A stretch of 64,000 bases of DNA from Aeromonas tecta (GCF_000820185.1 NZ_CDCA01000019.1:1-64000); one strand, 5' to 3'; positions 8,272 through 17,317 are shown, numbered from the stretch's first letter. Notes: generated by a model from the letters alone, not told the origin. Made by a program: numbers and translations.

Positions 8272-9402
8272 ATGTTTGGAAAAATGTTGAGAAAGACCTG
8301 GTTCTGGCTCCTGCTGCTGGGAGCCCTGCTGGGGGTCGCGGCGCTGGGAGTCACCGTCACCGTGCTGCACAAGACCAGCTCCACCGAGTTCTGTGTCTCC
8401 TGCCACTCCATGCAGACACCGCTGGCCGAATATCAGGGCAGCGTGCACTTCCAGAACCCCAAGGGGATCCGGGCCGAATGCGCCGACTGTCACATCCCCA
8501 GCGAGCCCACCTCCTATCTGTGGACCAAGATCCGCGCCGTGAAGGACATTTACCACGAGGCGCTCGGCACCCTCGACACACCTGAGAAGTACGAGGAGCA
8601 CAAGCTGCGCATGGCCCAGACCGTCTGGGATCAGCTCAAGGCCAATGACTCCGCCACCTGCCGCAGCTGCCACAGCTACGCCGCCATGGACATCCTGGCC
8701 CAGCGCCCGAACGCCCGTGCCGAGCACCCGGTTGCCATCAAGGAGGGCCAGACCTGTATCGACTGCCACCGCGGGGTCGCCCACATCATGCCGGACATGA
8801 GTGGCCTGGCCGCCGCTGGCGCCAGTGAACTGGCTGCCGCCGCCGCCCAGACCCCGGCCAATGTCACCACCCGCTACGCCATCGCCACCACCCCCCTGTT
8901 CCTCGATGCCAAGGCCACCACGGACGAGGGTACCCTGATGCCGTCGACTCGGGTCGAGATCCTGGCCAACGACAACGGCCGTGCCCAGGTACGGATCGAA
9001 GGCTGGCAGCAGGACGGGGTCAGCGAAGTCTTCTATGCCGCCCCCGGCAAACGGATCCTGAGCGCACTGGTCGGTGATAGCGCCAAAAAGGCGCTGGTGA
9101 CCGGCAAGAGCGAGACCGACAGTTCCACCAACCTCACCTGGCATCAGGTCCAGCTGACCGCCTGGGTGGATCAGAGCCAGCTCATCGGTGATCAGGGCAA
9201 GCTGTGGCAATACGCCTCCACCCTGATGTCCAACAACTGTACCGGCTGCCACGGTCTGACCGCGCTGGATCACTTCAATGCCAACCAGTGGATTGGCGTC
9301 ATCAAGGGCATGGAATCACGCACCTCTCTCACTCCGGAGCAGGCCCGCATGCTGACCCAATACGTGCAGAAAAACGCCAGTGACATGAGCGCGGCACACT
9401 AA
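8272..9402 (+). CDS. torC: Pentaheme c-type cytochrome TorC (quinol-to-TorA electron donor)
   Basis: TorC is anchored in the inner membrane and passes electrons from menaquinol to periplasmic TorA. The 376-residue product has one N-terminal membrane anchor (about 10-32). Four CXXCH heme sites of the NapC/NirT domain follow at 41-45, 70-74, 130-134 and 162-166, and a fifth (CTGCH, 323-327) lies in the C-terminal domain. The fifth heme distinguishes TorC from NapC. torA follows 22 bp downstream. No torD, torR, torS or torT is present in this window, so chaperone and sensor would have to be encoded elsewhere. Confidence 0.95.
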   Translation: MFGKMLRKTWFWLLLLGALLGVAALGVTVTVLHKTSSTEFCVSCHSMQTPLAEYQGSVHFQNPKGIRAECADCHIPSEPTSYLWTKIRAVKDIYHEALGTLDTPEKYEEHKLRMAQTVWDQLKANDSATCRSCHSYAAMDILAQRPNARAEHPVAIKEGQTCIDCHRGVAHIMPDMSGLAAAGASELAAAAAQTPANVTTRYAIATTPLFLDAKATTDEGTLMPSTRVEILANDNGRAQVRIEGWQQDGVSEVFYAAPGKRILSALVGDSAKKALVTGKSETDSSTNLTWHQVQLTAWVDQSQLIGDQGKLWQYASTLMSNNCTGCHGLTALDHFNANQWIGVIKGMESRTSLTPEQARMLTQYVQKNASDMSAAH

Positions 9403-9424
9403 GGCTGGAACAGAGGAATTCGAT

Positions 9425-11905
9425 ATGACTTTTTTCAATGACCAAGAGACCAATCTGTCCCGCCGCAGCCTGCTCAAGGGATTGGGCGCCTGCGCCGCCC
9501 TGCCGCTGCTGGCCGGCATCTTCCCAAAGAACGCCCTGGCTCAGGCCATCAGCACCGCGCTGGAACAGTTCCCGACCCTGGTGCCCGCTCAGAAGGGCAT
9601 TTTGACCGGCGCCCACTGGGGTGCCTTCGAAGCCATCGTCTCCGATGGCCGCATGGTGCGGGTGCAACCGGTGGCCGATGATCCGGCGCCGAACGATCTC
9701 ATCGACATGGCGCCGTTCCAGGTCCATGCCAAGAACCGCATCAAGTACCCCATGGTGCGCAAGAGCTGGCTGGAGCATGGCCCGGGTGCCAGACCCGAGC
9801 TGCGTGGCGCCGACGAATGGGTACGGGTGAGCTGGGACAAGGCCATCGAACTGGTCGCCGGCGAGATCAAGCGGGTGCAGAGCGACTTTGGCCCCCAGGC
9901 CATCCACGCCGGCTCCTACGGCTGGAAGAGTGTCGGCATGTTCCACAACAGCCGCACCCTGCTGCACCGCTTGATGAACCTCTCCGGTGGCTTCACCGGC
10001 TATGCCGGGGACTACTCCACCGGCGCGGCCCAGGTGATCATGTCCCATGTGATGGGCTCCATCGAGGTGTACGAACAGCAGACCGCCTGGCCGAACGTGG
10101 TGGAAAACGCCGAACTGGTGGTGCTGTGGGGCGTCAACGCCCAGGTGACCCTGAAGAACAGCTGGAACATGCCGGATCACGAGGGTCAGGCCGGCTTCAA
10201 GGCGCTCAAGGAGAAGGGCACCCGCATCATCAGCATCGACCCCGTCTACAACGAGACCGCCAAGCTGGCGGGGGCCGAGTGGATTGCGCCGAACGCCTAC
10301 ACCGACGTGGCCATGATGCTGGGGGTGGCGCACACCCTCTATAGCGAACAGAAACACGATCAGGCCTTCCTCGATCGCTACACCGCCGGTTTCGACAAGT
10401 TCCTCACCTACCTGCTCGGCAAGGATGACGGTCAACCGAAGAGTGCCGAGTGGGCAGCCACCATCTGTGGCGTCGAGGCACCGGTAATCCGCCAGCTGGC
10501 CCTCGACATGGCCTCCAAGCGCACCATGATCATGGCTGGCTGGGGCATGCAACGTCAGCATCACGGCGAGCAACCGAACTGGATGCTGGTCACGCTAGCC
10601 TCCATGCTGGGGCAGATTGGCCTGCCAGGCGGCGGCTATGGCTTCAGCTACCACTACTCCTCCGGCGGCAGTCCGACCGCCAAGGGCGGCATACTGGCCG
10701 GTATCTCGGCCGGGACGGCGCCGCAGAACAGCCCGGCCCCGATCCCGGTGGCCCGCATCGCCGATTGCCTCGCCAACCCCGGCAAGACCATCGACTTCAA
10801 CGGTCGCAAGCTGACCTACCCGGACGTCAAACTGGTCTATGTGGCGGGCGGCAACCCCTTCCACCACCACCAGGACACCAACAACCTGCTGCAGGCCTGG
10901 CGCAAACCGCAGACGGTGATCGTGCACGAGCCCTACTGGACCGCCACCGCCAAGCATGCGGATATCGTGCTGCCGGTGACCACCAGCTACGAGCGCAACG
11001 ATCTCGAGATGGGGGGTGATTACTCCCAGCGCTATGTCTTCCCCATGCACCAGTGCGTGCCGCCCCAGCACGAGTCGCGCAACGACTTCGACATCTTCAG
11101 TGCCGTCGCCGCCAAGCTCGGCCTACAGGATGCCTATACCGAGGGCAAGGACGAGATACTCTGGCTCAAGCAGATGTATGACGGCATGGCCGCCCAGGCC
11201 CGTGGTGCCAAAGTGGCGCTGCCGCCGTTCAACATGTTCTGGGAATCCAATAACTACATTCGCTTCCCCATCCCCGAGGCGAACCGTCAGTGGATCCGCC
11301 ACGCCGATTTTCGCGAGAACCCGCTGCTCAATCCGCTCGGTACCCCGTCCGGCAAGATTGAGATCTTCTCCAACACCATCGCCAGCATGCACTATGCCGA
11401 TTGTGTCGGTCACCCCAAGTGGTATGAGCCAAAGGAGTGGGCCAAGGGTGAGCAGGCCAGCCGTTATCCGCTGTCACTGAACACCTCCCACCCGACTCAG
11501 CGGCTGCACTCCCAGCTGGATAACACCCCGCTGCGGGACAAGTTCGCGGTCGCCGATCGGGAGGCCATCCTGATCCACCCGGACGATGCCAAGGCACGTG
11601 GCATCGCAGAAGGAGACCTGGTACGCGCCTTCAACGAGCGCGGTCAGATCCTGGTGGGCGCCCTGCTGTCGAAAGACATCCGACCCGGGGTGGTACGGAT
11701 CTGTGAAGGGGCCTGGTTCGATCCGGCCAAGCCGGGCGAGGTCGGCGCCATCTGCAAGAACGGCAACGTCAACTGCCTGACCTTCGATGAAGGCTCCTCC
11801 AGCCTGGCGCAAGGCAACTGTGGCCACATGGCCCAACTGCAGATCGAGAAGTACCAAGGGCCAGAACTGCTCAACACCGCCCATGCGGTCCCCGCCAACG
11901 CTTGA
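9425..11905 (+). CDS. torA: Trimethylamine-N-oxide reductase, molybdopterin catalytic subunit
   Basis: Periplasmic terminal reductase of TMAO respiration, DMSO-reductase family, 826 residues. The N-terminus is a Tat signal with SRRSLLKGLG (12-21) and a hydrophobic stretch ending near NALAQA, so the folded Mo-bis-MGD enzyme is exported. GYAGDYSTGAAQ contains the serine (about 198) expected to ligate molybdenum in the TorA/DorA subgroup. No N-terminal Fe-S cysteine motif exists, as expected for this subgroup. It is the second gene of a torCA operon and is followed by a strong terminator. Confidence 0.96.
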   Translation: MTFFNDQETNLSRRSLLKGLGACAALPLLAGIFPKNALAQAISTALEQFPTLVPAQKGILTGAHWGAFEAIVSDGRMVRVQPVADDPAPNDLIDMAPFQVHAKNRIKYPMVRKSWLEHGPGARPELRGADEWVRVSWDKAIELVAGEIKRVQSDFGPQAIHAGSYGWKSVGMFHNSRTLLHRLMNLSGGFTGYAGDYSTGAAQVIMSHVMGSIEVYEQQTAWPNVVENAELVVLWGVNAQVTLKNSWNMPDHEGQAGFKALKEKGTRIISIDPVYNETAKLAGAEWIAPNAYTDVAMMLGVAHTLYSEQKHDQAFLDRYTAGFDKFLTYLLGKDDGQPKSAEWAATICGVEAPVIRQLALDMASKRTMIMAGWGMQRQHHGEQPNWMLVTLASMLGQIGLPGGGYGFSYHYSSGGSPTAKGGILAGISAGTAPQNSPAPIPVARIADCLANPGKTIDFNGRKLTYPDVKLVYVAGGNPFHHHQDTNNLLQAWRKPQTVIVHEPYWTATAKHADIVLPVTTSYERNDLEMGGDYSQRYVFPMHQCVPPQHESRNDFDIFSAVAAKLGLQDAYTEGKDEILWLKQMYDGMAAQARGAKVALPPFNMFWESNNYIRFPIPEANRQWIRHADFRENPLLNPLGTPSGKIEIFSNTIASMHYADCVGHPKWYEPKEWAKGEQASRYPLSLNTSHPTQRLHSQLDNTPLRDKFAVADREAILIHPDDAKARGIAEGDLVRAFNERGQILVGALLSKDIRPGVVRICEGAWFDPAKPGEVGAICKNGNVNCLTFDEGSSSLAQGNCGHMAQLQIEKYQGPELLNTAHAVPANA

Positions 11906-11922
11906 GTGAGCGGTTGACCAAC

Positions 11923-11951
11923 AAAAACGGCGCCATTTAGGCGCCGTTTTT
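11923..11951 (+). terminator. Rho-independent terminator of torCA
   Basis: A 12-bp stem (11923-11934 / 11940-11951) with loop ATTTA is followed by a T run, directly downstream of torA. Because of the A-tract on the other side it may also serve the convergent gene at 12049. Confidence 0.88.
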
Positions 11952-12048
11952 TTATTTATCACTGTTGTGGAGGTCCGAGAGCCGCTAGCAGCCCTGCGTT
12001 TTACCATAGAGTCCGCTGCTTTTTAGCAAAAAACCTATCAGTTACTGA

Positions 12049-12510
12049 TTAGAAGTCGCCTTCAGCCATATATTCTTCCGCACATTCCACCAGCTGCGGC
12101 CAGAGATCCTCCGGCACCCAGGCCTCGGGATCGTCTTCGTCGCCATCGTACTGGGTCCAGAAGAAGGCCCGCAGCCCGCTGGCAAAGTCGTCGCTGACCT
12201 CGGCCAACTCGGAGAGTGGCCCGAGCCAGGCGATGCGACGCAGGCCGGAGGCGAGATCGTTGATGGCATCCATCAGGCCGCGATCATCGCCACACTGCTC
12301 CACCAACAGGGTGAAGCGCTCACGGGCGCTCGCGGTCTGATCCTCATCCAGCTCGCCCACATCGGCCAGCAGGTCGACGAAGTCTTCCAGCAGGAATTCG
12401 ATCAGGGATTCCCGATCCTCAAACCACTGGATCTGGGCTCCCTTGGTGCCCAGCACCGAAGCATCGAACGAATCATCGAGATGACAGAGTGCCCACGGAT
12501 CGTCAGTCAT
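12049..12510 (-). CDS. Conserved-looking acidic protein of unknown function
   Basis: A 153-residue protein, markedly acidic (many Asp/Glu, for example WTQYDGDEDDPEAW near the C-terminus) and predicted soluble, with no signal or membrane segment. The ATG at 12510 is preceded by AGGAAGGG at good spacing; a GTG 18 bp upstream has nothing comparable. I do not recognise the family. Position next to torCA would suggest a TorD chaperone, but length and sequence do not fit TorD. It lies downstream of the sensor kinase on the same strand, separated by the duplicated kinase tail, so it may be read from that operon. Confidence 0.7.
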   Translation of the reverse strand: MTDDPWALCHLDDSFDASVLGTKGAQIQWFEDRESLIEFLLEDFVDLLADVGELDEDQTASARERFTLLVEQCGDDRGLMDAINDLASGLRRIAWLGPLSELAEVSDDFASGLRAFFWTQYDGDEDDPEAWVPEDLWPQLVECAEEYMAEGDF

Positions 12511-12553
12511 TGCTACCCTTCCTACCACTTGAAATTAGGACCCTATCTTAAGC

Positions 12554-12636
12554 CTAGCCCTCGACCCTTGCCACCTTGGGCAACGACAGCGAGGCCGCCA
12601 ACCCACCCAGTATGTTGTTCGTCCCAAGATGAGACA
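12554..12636 (-). pseudogene. Duplicated 3' end of the adjacent sensor kinase gene
   Basis: Just after the kinase stop codon (12643-12645), the same strand holds a second, diverged copy of the kinase's last ~27 codons, including its own stop (TAG, 12554-12556). The copy reads LGGLAASLSLPKVARVEG-stop, against LGGLAASLSLPKVARVES-stop in the gene. Within these last codons nearly all base differences are synonymous (for example GGA/GGT, TCC/TCG, CCG/CCC, GTG/GTC); the final Ser/Gly is the exception. Upstream, the homology continues to about 12636 with small indels (SHLGTNNI against SFIMGRAE). It has no start of its own. Confidence 0.85.
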
Positions 12637-12642
12637 ACGTTG

Positions 12643-13992
12643 CTAGCTCTCCACCCTGGCTACCTTCGGCAATGACAGGGAGGCCGCCAGGCCTCCCAAT
12701 TCGGCCCGTCCCATGATGAAACTGCCGCGATAGGCTTCCGCCAGATCGGAGACGATGTTGAGGCCAAGGCCCGAGCCCGGCACCTTCTCGTCGAGGCGTA
12801 CCCCGCGCAATACCGCCTTGGCGATTTGATCTTCGCTCATGCCGGGGCCGTCATCCTCGATACGCAACGTTATCCAGCCCCCCAGCTCGGCGCTGGAGAT
12901 GCGCAGCCGAGTGCGGGACCACTTGAAGGCGTTCTCCAGCAAATTGCCCACCATCTCGTCGAAATCCTGCTCCTCCACCCCGACCGCCAGGTTGGCCGGC
13001 ACCTGCAGATCGACCTCCTTGCCCGGATAGAGACGGGAGAAGGCGCGGCAGATGTATTCGACCCGCGCCCGCACCGGGGTTGAGACCCCCAGGATCTTGG
13101 CGGCGCCGGTTACCCGCGCCTTGCCGAGGTGATAGTCGATGTGGCGCTGGATCTGATCGAGCTGCTCGCCGATGGCGGCCTGATCCTCAGGGGGCAGCTG
13201 GGCCACCTGATTGCGCATGATGCTGAGCGGCGTCTTGAGCGCATGGGCCAGGTTGCCGGTGTGGGAGCGGGCCCGCTGCAACAGCTCGCCGTAGTGGTGC
13301 AGCAGCCGGTTGATATCTTCCACCAGCGGCTGGATCTCCAGCGGATAGCGCAGCCGGAACCCCTCCTGATGACCCTGATGCACCCGGCCCAGCTCGCGGC
13401 GCAGCAGGTGCAGCGGCCGTAGGCCATAGACGATCTGGAACATGAAGCCGAGCACCAGACCGGCGGCGGCAAAGCCAAGGCCTAGGAACAGGCTGAGGCG
13501 AGTCTTCTTCAGGGTCTGAGTCAGAGCGCTGCTATCTTTGGCCATCACCAGGGTGAATACCCGATCCGAGCCGGGCAGCAACACGGTGCGGGTCATGATC
13601 AGCAGCGGCTCCTTGTTTGGCCCCTTGCCGACGAACAGATCCGGATCGCCGAACGCCGACTTCAGACCATGTGCGCTGAGGTGCGCATCCCACAAGGAGC
13701 GCGAACGGCTGACGACGTCCGTGCCCAGCTCCAGCTGCCAGTAGTAGCCGGAATAGGGTTGCAGGAAGCGGGGATCGGCCATGGGCTCGGTGACCAAAGG
13801 CAGGCCACTCGGCTGGATCTCGAGGCGGGAGAGCAGGTCATAGAGCTGCAACCGCAGGCCGTCGGCTTCCGCCTCCTGCCAGTAGTTGCGCATCATGGTC
13901 TGCAGGCTGAAACCGGTGGCAAACAGAAAGAGCCCGCACCAGACCATGGCGATCACCACCAGCCGGCCACGCAGGGTACGCACCAGCCTCAT
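12643..13992 (-). CDS. Two-component sensor histidine kinase, PhoQ-like
   Basis: A 449-residue membrane histidine kinase when started at the ATG at 13992, which follows GAGGTGG; a GTG at 14001 is an alternative. There are two membrane helices (about 8-30 and 165-190) with a periplasmic sensor domain between them, then a linker. The dimerisation/phosphoacceptor helix contains HALKTPLSIM, and the HATPase domain has NLLENAFKWS (N box), EDDGPGM (G1) and GSGLGLNIV (G2). Its partner regulator lies upstream in the same operon. The HALKTP phosphoacceptor box and layout resemble PhoQ-type kinases that work with OmpR-family regulators, but the signal cannot be told from sequence. The 3' end is duplicated downstream. 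Confidence 0.88.
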   Translation of the reverse strand: MRLVRTLRGRLVVIAMVWCGLFLFATGFSLQTMMRNYWQEAEADGLRLQLYDLLSRLEIQPSGLPLVTEPMADPRFLQPYSGYYWQLELGTDVVSRSRSLWDAHLSAHGLKSAFGDPDLFVGKGPNKEPLLIMTRTVLLPGSDRVFTLVMAKDSSALTQTLKKTRLSLFLGLGFAAAGLVLGFMFQIVYGLRPLHLLRRELGRVHQGHQEGFRLRYPLEIQPLVEDINRLLHHYGELLQRARSHTGNLAHALKTPLSIMRNQVAQLPPEDQAAIGEQLDQIQRHIDYHLGKARVTGAAKILGVSTPVRARVEYICRAFSRLYPGKEVDLQVPANLAVGVEEQDFDEMVGNLLENAFKWSRTRLRISSAELGGWITLRIEDDGPGMSEDQIAKAVLRGVRLDEKVPGSGLGLNIVSDLAEAYRGSFIMGRAELGGLAASLSLPKVARVES

Positions 13993-14041
13993 GGCATCCA
14001 CCTCGGTGCGCGGCTAACCCAGAGCCCGCTCCACACCAGTG

Positions 14042-14698
14042 TCATTCGTTGATCCTGTACCCGAGCCCGCGCACCGTCTCGATCAGATCGGCGTGAGTCT
14101 TCTTGCGGATCCGGCCGATAAACACCTCCACGGTATTGGAGTCGCGGTCGAAATCCTGGGCGTAGATGTGATCGATCAGCTCGCTGCGCGACACCACCTT
14201 GCCTCTGTGCTGCATCAGGTAACCCAGCACCCGGAACTCGTGGGCGGTGAGCTTGATGGGGGTGCCCTCATACCAGACCTGGGAGGCGGCCATGTCGAGT
14301 CGCACTCCGCCGATCTCGAGGATAGAGCTGGCGTTGCCCGCGGCGCGGCGCACCAGGGCATGGACCCGCGCCACCAGCTCGGCGACCTGGAATGGCTTGG
14401 TGAGGTAGTCGTCGGCACCGGCGTTGAGCCCTTCTATCTTCTCGTGCAGCTGGCCGCGGGCGGTCAGTACCAGCACCGGGGTATCGATCCCCTTGCTGCG
14501 CCACTCCTTCAGCACGCTCAGACCATCGCGGCCCGGCAGGCCGAGATCCAGAATGATGGCGTCATAGGGCTCGGTCTCGCCGAGAAAGCCCGCCTCGTTG
14601 CCATCGTGGCAGAGATCGGTCACGAAACCGGACAGGCGCAGCTGTTCGGCCAACTGGCCAGCCAGGGTCTTCTCATCTTCAACTATCAGAATACGCAT
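14042..14698 (-). CDS. Two-component response regulator, OmpR/PhoP family
   Basis: A 218-residue DNA-binding response regulator. The receiver domain (1-115) has the acidic pocket VEDE, the phosphoacceptor Asp51 (DLGLPGRDG), the conserved Thr (LTA) and Lys (LTKPF). The winged-helix effector domain (about 125-216) ends in the typical VRGLGYRI. It is upstream of and cotranscribed with the sensor kinase. Two PepSY-domain secreted proteins lie upstream, one on this strand and one divergent. Two-component systems with PepSY partners are common and often respond to envelope stress or cationic compounds, but that function is inference here. Confidence 0.93.
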   Translation of the reverse strand: MRILIVEDEKTLAGQLAEQLRLSGFVTDLCHDGNEAGFLGETEPYDAIILDLGLPGRDGLSVLKEWRSKGIDTPVLVLTARGQLHEKIEGLNAGADDYLTKPFQVAELVARVHALVRRAAGNASSILEIGGVRLDMAASQVWYEGTPIKLTAHEFRVLGYLMQHRGKVVSRSELIDHIYAQDFDRDSNTVEVFIGRIRKKTHADLIETVRGLGYRINE

Positions 14699-14825
14699 GA
14701 ATTTTTATCCAAAGTGGGGGCACTCTTTGCCAGCGAGCCGGGTTCTTCACGGCCATCGCAACCAGTCGCAGCCTCGCGGCCACCGCATTTCGCCCAGGTG
14801 GCGGGCGGGCAAAACGGTCTCGGGT

Positions 14826-15158
14826 TCACTCTTCTTCCAAGGGGGGACGAGGCTCGAACAGCCGCTCCAGATGGTGACCCTTGAGCCACACCATCTCCAG
14901 ATTGTCGGCGCGATAGCCCACCTTGATGACGCTGTTCTCGCTGTCGATGAGCCGAAGCTCGTAGAGCCAGATGCCGTCTTCTTCCCCCAGATCGACGCGC
15001 AGCACGCGCACCGGCAGGCGGGAGGCGACCTCCATCAGCTCATGAAAAGGCCGGATCCGCCCCTCGCTGACCGCCTGTTGCAGCAAGGCCTCGTTTGGCT
15101 GGGCCGCTTGCACCAGCACCGGCAGCAACAGCCCAAGCAGGGACAGGGCTCTATTCAT
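14826..15158 (-). CDS. Secreted PepSY-type protein
   Basis: A 110-residue protein with a clear signal peptide (MNRALSLLGLLLPVLVQAA) followed by one PepSY-like domain (EGRIRPFHELMEVASRL ... VLRVDLGEEDGIWLYELRLID). It is probably periplasmic. The ATG at 15158 starts the signal peptide; a TTG six codons upstream is less likely. It lies 127 bp upstream of the response regulator on the same strand and so could be in its operon. It is divergent from a second PepSY protein. Confidence 0.8.
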   Translation of the reverse strand: MNRALSLLGLLLPVLVQAAQPNEALLQQAVSEGRIRPFHELMEVASRLPVRVLRVDLGEEDGIWLYELRLIDSENSVIKVGYRADNLEMVWLKGHHLERLFEPRPPLEEE

Positions 15159-15221
15159 GGATGATTCATCTCCCAAAACCTAACATAATGCCGTTTATAG
15201 TGTGCCAGCCATGAATCCGGA

Positions 15222-15473
15222 ATGAATATGATCCCACGCAGTATCCTGCTGATCCTTTGTCTCTTTTCCACCCTTGGCTGGGCGGCACAGACACGCCTCG
15301 AGATGCCGGCCCTGATCAAGTTGCTGCTGGCACAAGGGTATCACGACATTCGGGAAGTCGAGCTGGAAGGTGACACATTTGAGGTCAGTACCCTGAATGC
15401 CAAGGAGCAGAAGGTGAGGCTGATCGTCGATGCCTACACCGGAGAGATAACCCAACAAAAAGAGGCCAACTAG
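15222..15473 (+). CDS. Small secreted PepSY-type protein
   Basis: An 83-residue protein with a signal peptide (MNMIPRSILLILCLFSTLGWAAQ) and a single PepSY domain (QGYHDIREVELEGDTFEV ... IVDAYTGEI). It is predicted periplasmic. It is transcribed divergently from the PepSY/two-component group from a shared 63-bp region, suggesting that the regulator controls both directions. A terminator overlaps its stop codon. Confidence 0.82.
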   Translation: MNMIPRSILLILCLFSTLGWAAQTRLEMPALIKLLLAQGYHDIREVELEGDTFEVSTLNAKEQKVRLIVDAYTGEITQQKEAN

Positions 15474-15485
15474 GCCTCTTTTGTT
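15454..15485. terminator. Terminator after the 83-residue PepSY gene
   Basis: AACAAAAAGAGGCC pairs with GGCCTCTTTTGTT around the loop AACTA. The hairpin overlaps the last codons and stop of the PepSY gene. A and T tracts on both sides suggest it also ends the convergent msrPQ transcript. Confidence 0.8.
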
Positions 15486-15521
15486 ATGCGCGCTCCGCGA
15501 TTGCGGGGCGGAAGAGATGCA

Positions 15522-16166
15522 TCATGCCTCCCCCACTCGCTGCTGTTGCCGCAGCTTCTGCCGCTGGCGCCAGGGCCGCAGCAACTTGTCGCGCCGCGGC
15601 ACCAACAGGGCGCAGGCCAGCAGCAGGTAGATGAGCGGCTCCTGCCAGCCACTTTTGACCGACCACCAGTAGTGGATGGGCACCAGCAGCGCCACGGCGT
15701 AGATCCAGTTATGCAGCTTCTGCCAGCTCGGCCCCATGGCCCGCAGCAGGGCCGGGATCGAGGTGATACTCAGCGCCGTCAACAGCAGCAGCGCCACCGC
15801 CCCCACCACTATGTAGTTGCGCTTCACCAGCTCGCCACCGATCAGCCGCCAGTCGAATTGCAGATCCAGCCCCAACCACACCATAAAGTGCAATCCTGCC
15901 CAGGCGGCGCACCAGAGCCCAAGGGGGCGGCGCAGCTTGATGAGCTGGCCCTGCCGCCAACGTTTGGCGAGCGGCGACACCAGCAGGGTCAGCAGCAGCA
16001 GGTGCAAGGCGCCCTTGCCGAGGTAGTGGGTCAGCCCCTGTATCGGATCCCCCCCCAGCAAGCCAGCCGGCACCGCATACCCCAGCCAGAGCAGGAAGCC
16101 CAGCGAGCCCAGATGCACCAGCGCGCGCAGCATGCCGATGTGACGAGTGGTCAGTCTCAATGCCAT
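15522..16166 (-). CDS. msrQ: Heme-binding membrane subunit MsrQ of the methionine sulfoxide reductase system
   Basis: MsrQ (YedZ) is a heme b membrane protein that feeds electrons from the respiratory chain or flavins to MsrP. The 214-residue product has about six membrane helices of the ferric-reductase-like domain and conserved histidines in WAGLHFMVW and QKLHNWIY that could hold heme. The C-terminus is a strongly basic/Gln tail. It lies downstream of msrP on the same strand with a 67-bp gap that contains a stem-loop. Confidence 0.93.
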   Translation of the reverse strand: MALRLTTRHIGMLRALVHLGSLGFLLWLGYAVPAGLLGGDPIQGLTHYLGKGALHLLLLTLLVSPLAKRWRQGQLIKLRRPLGLWCAAWAGLHFMVWLGLDLQFDWRLIGGELVKRNYIVVGAVALLLLTALSITSIPALLRAMGPSWQKLHNWIYAVALLVPIHYWWSVKSGWQEPLIYLLLACALLVPRRDKLLRPWRQRQKLRQQQRVGEA

Positions 16167-16200
16167 CTTTGCCGATCCCCAGTGTGAGAGAGAAGAATCA

Positions 16201-16223
16201 CCTCATTGGCACCGCCAATAAGG
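16201..16223 (-). other. Stem-loop between msrP and msrQ
   Basis: CCTTATTGGC and GCCAATGAGG (minus strand) form a 10-bp stem with one G-U pair and a GGT loop, without a T tract. It lies in the intercistronic gap and could affect mRNA stability or the relative expression of the two genes rather than terminate. Confidence 0.55.
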
Positions 16224-16233
16224 TGGGAGAGCA

Positions 16234-17250
16234 TCAATACCATTTGCGCAGATCCATGCCCTGATAGAGGGACGCCACCTCATCGCCGTAGCCGTTGAAC
16301 ATCAGGGTCGGCTGGCGCTTGGCGCCGAAGATGCCCCCCTCGCCGATGAAGCGCTCGCTGGCCTGGCTCCAGCGCGGGTGATCCACCTGCGGATTGACGT
16401 TGGCGTAGAAGCCATATTCGTTCGGTGCCAGCAGATTCCAGGTAGTGGGTGGCATCTCCTCCACCAGTCGGATGGAGACGATGCTCTTGATGCTCTTGAA
16501 GCCGTACTTCCAGGGCACCACCAGCCGGATCGGCGCTCCGTTCTGGGCGGGCAGCGTCTTGCCGTAGAGCCCCATCGCCAGGAAGGAGAGCGGGTGCATC
16601 GCCTCGTCCATGCGCAGCCCTTCCACATAGGGATAGTCAATGCCGCCCCCGAGATTACTGGACGCCTGACCCGGCAGCTGTTCCGGGTCATAGAGTGTCT
16701 CGAATGCCACGAACTTGGCGCGACTGGTGGGCTCGGCACGGCGGATGATCTCCGCCAGCGAGATGCCGCTCCAGGGCAGCACCATGGACCAGGCTTCCAC
16801 ACAGCGCAGCCGATAAATCCGCTCCTCCAGCTCTGTCTTGTTGATGAGATCCCACACATCCAGGGTGAACGGCTTGGCCACTTCCCCCTCCACCTTCAAG
16901 GTCCAGGGCTCGGGTTTGAGGTAGTGGGCGTTGCGGGCCGGATCGCCCTTGTCGGTACCGAGCTCATAGAAGTTGTTGTGAGTGGTCGCCTTTTCCAGTG
17001 GGGTGAGGATCAGCCCTTCCGGCCGGGTCGCAGCCTTGTACTGCAGCGCCTTGGTGGCGGGCGCCGGCGCCGCTTTCTCATCGGAGAAGAGATCCAGCAG
17101 GCTGGCCTTGACCGGGAAAGCCAGGCTGGCGGCGCCGGCACCCAACCCCAGGCCAAGCCCCTTGAGAATGAGGCGACGATCCTGATAGACGGCTTCCGGG
17201 GTGACATCCCGCTCGGTGGGGTGATGGGGGGCAGAACGCTTGATCAACAT
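16234..17250 (-). CDS. msrP: Periplasmic protein-methionine-sulfoxide reductase, catalytic subunit MsrP
   Basis: MsrP (YedY) is a molybdopterin enzyme of the sulfite-oxidase family that repairs methionine sulfoxide in periplasmic proteins. The 338-residue protein has a Tat signal with the twin arginines at 25-26 (QDRRLILKG) and a hydrophobic stretch ending near PVKA. The molybdenum-ligating cysteine is in [11 protein letters not shown] (Cys150). The downstream gene encodes its electron donor MsrQ. Length and domain match E. coli MsrP. Confidence 0.95.
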   Translation of the reverse strand: MLIKRSAPHHPTERDVTPEAVYQDRRLILKGLGLGLGAGAASLAFPVKASLLDLFSDEKAAPAPATKALQYKAATRPEGLILTPLEKATTHNNFYELGTDKGDPARNAHYLKPEPWTLKVEGEVAKPFTLDVWDLINKTELEERIYRLRCVEAWSMVLPWSGISLAEIIRRAEPTSRAKFVAFETLYDPEQLPGQASSNLGGGIDYPYVEGLRMDEAMHPLSFLAMGLYGKTLPAQNGAPIRLVVPWKYGFKSIKSIVSIRLVEEMPPTTWNLLAPNEYGFYANVNPQVDHPRWSQASERFIGEGGIFGAKRQPTLMFNGYGDEVASLYQGMDLRKWY

Positions 17251-17317
17251 GAAGAAACTCCCGGGGCTATGAAGCGATAAACAGGAGACCGGCCCCGGCG
17301 AGGTTTTATTTCACGGC

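Noticed and set aside
12049..12510. TorD chaperone candidate next to torCA
   Set aside because: Too short, highly acidic, and without TorD motifs; kept as unknown.
14002..14041. Possible duplicated tail of the response regulator
   Set aside because: GTGTGGAGCGGGCTCTGGGT resembles the GTGCGCGGGCTCGGGT end of the regulator, but the match is short and gapped and could be chance in GC-rich DNA.
15484..15525. 13-codon frame overlapping the msrQ stop (ATGA)
   Set aside because: No following gene to couple to and no clear copy of a neighbouring gene end.
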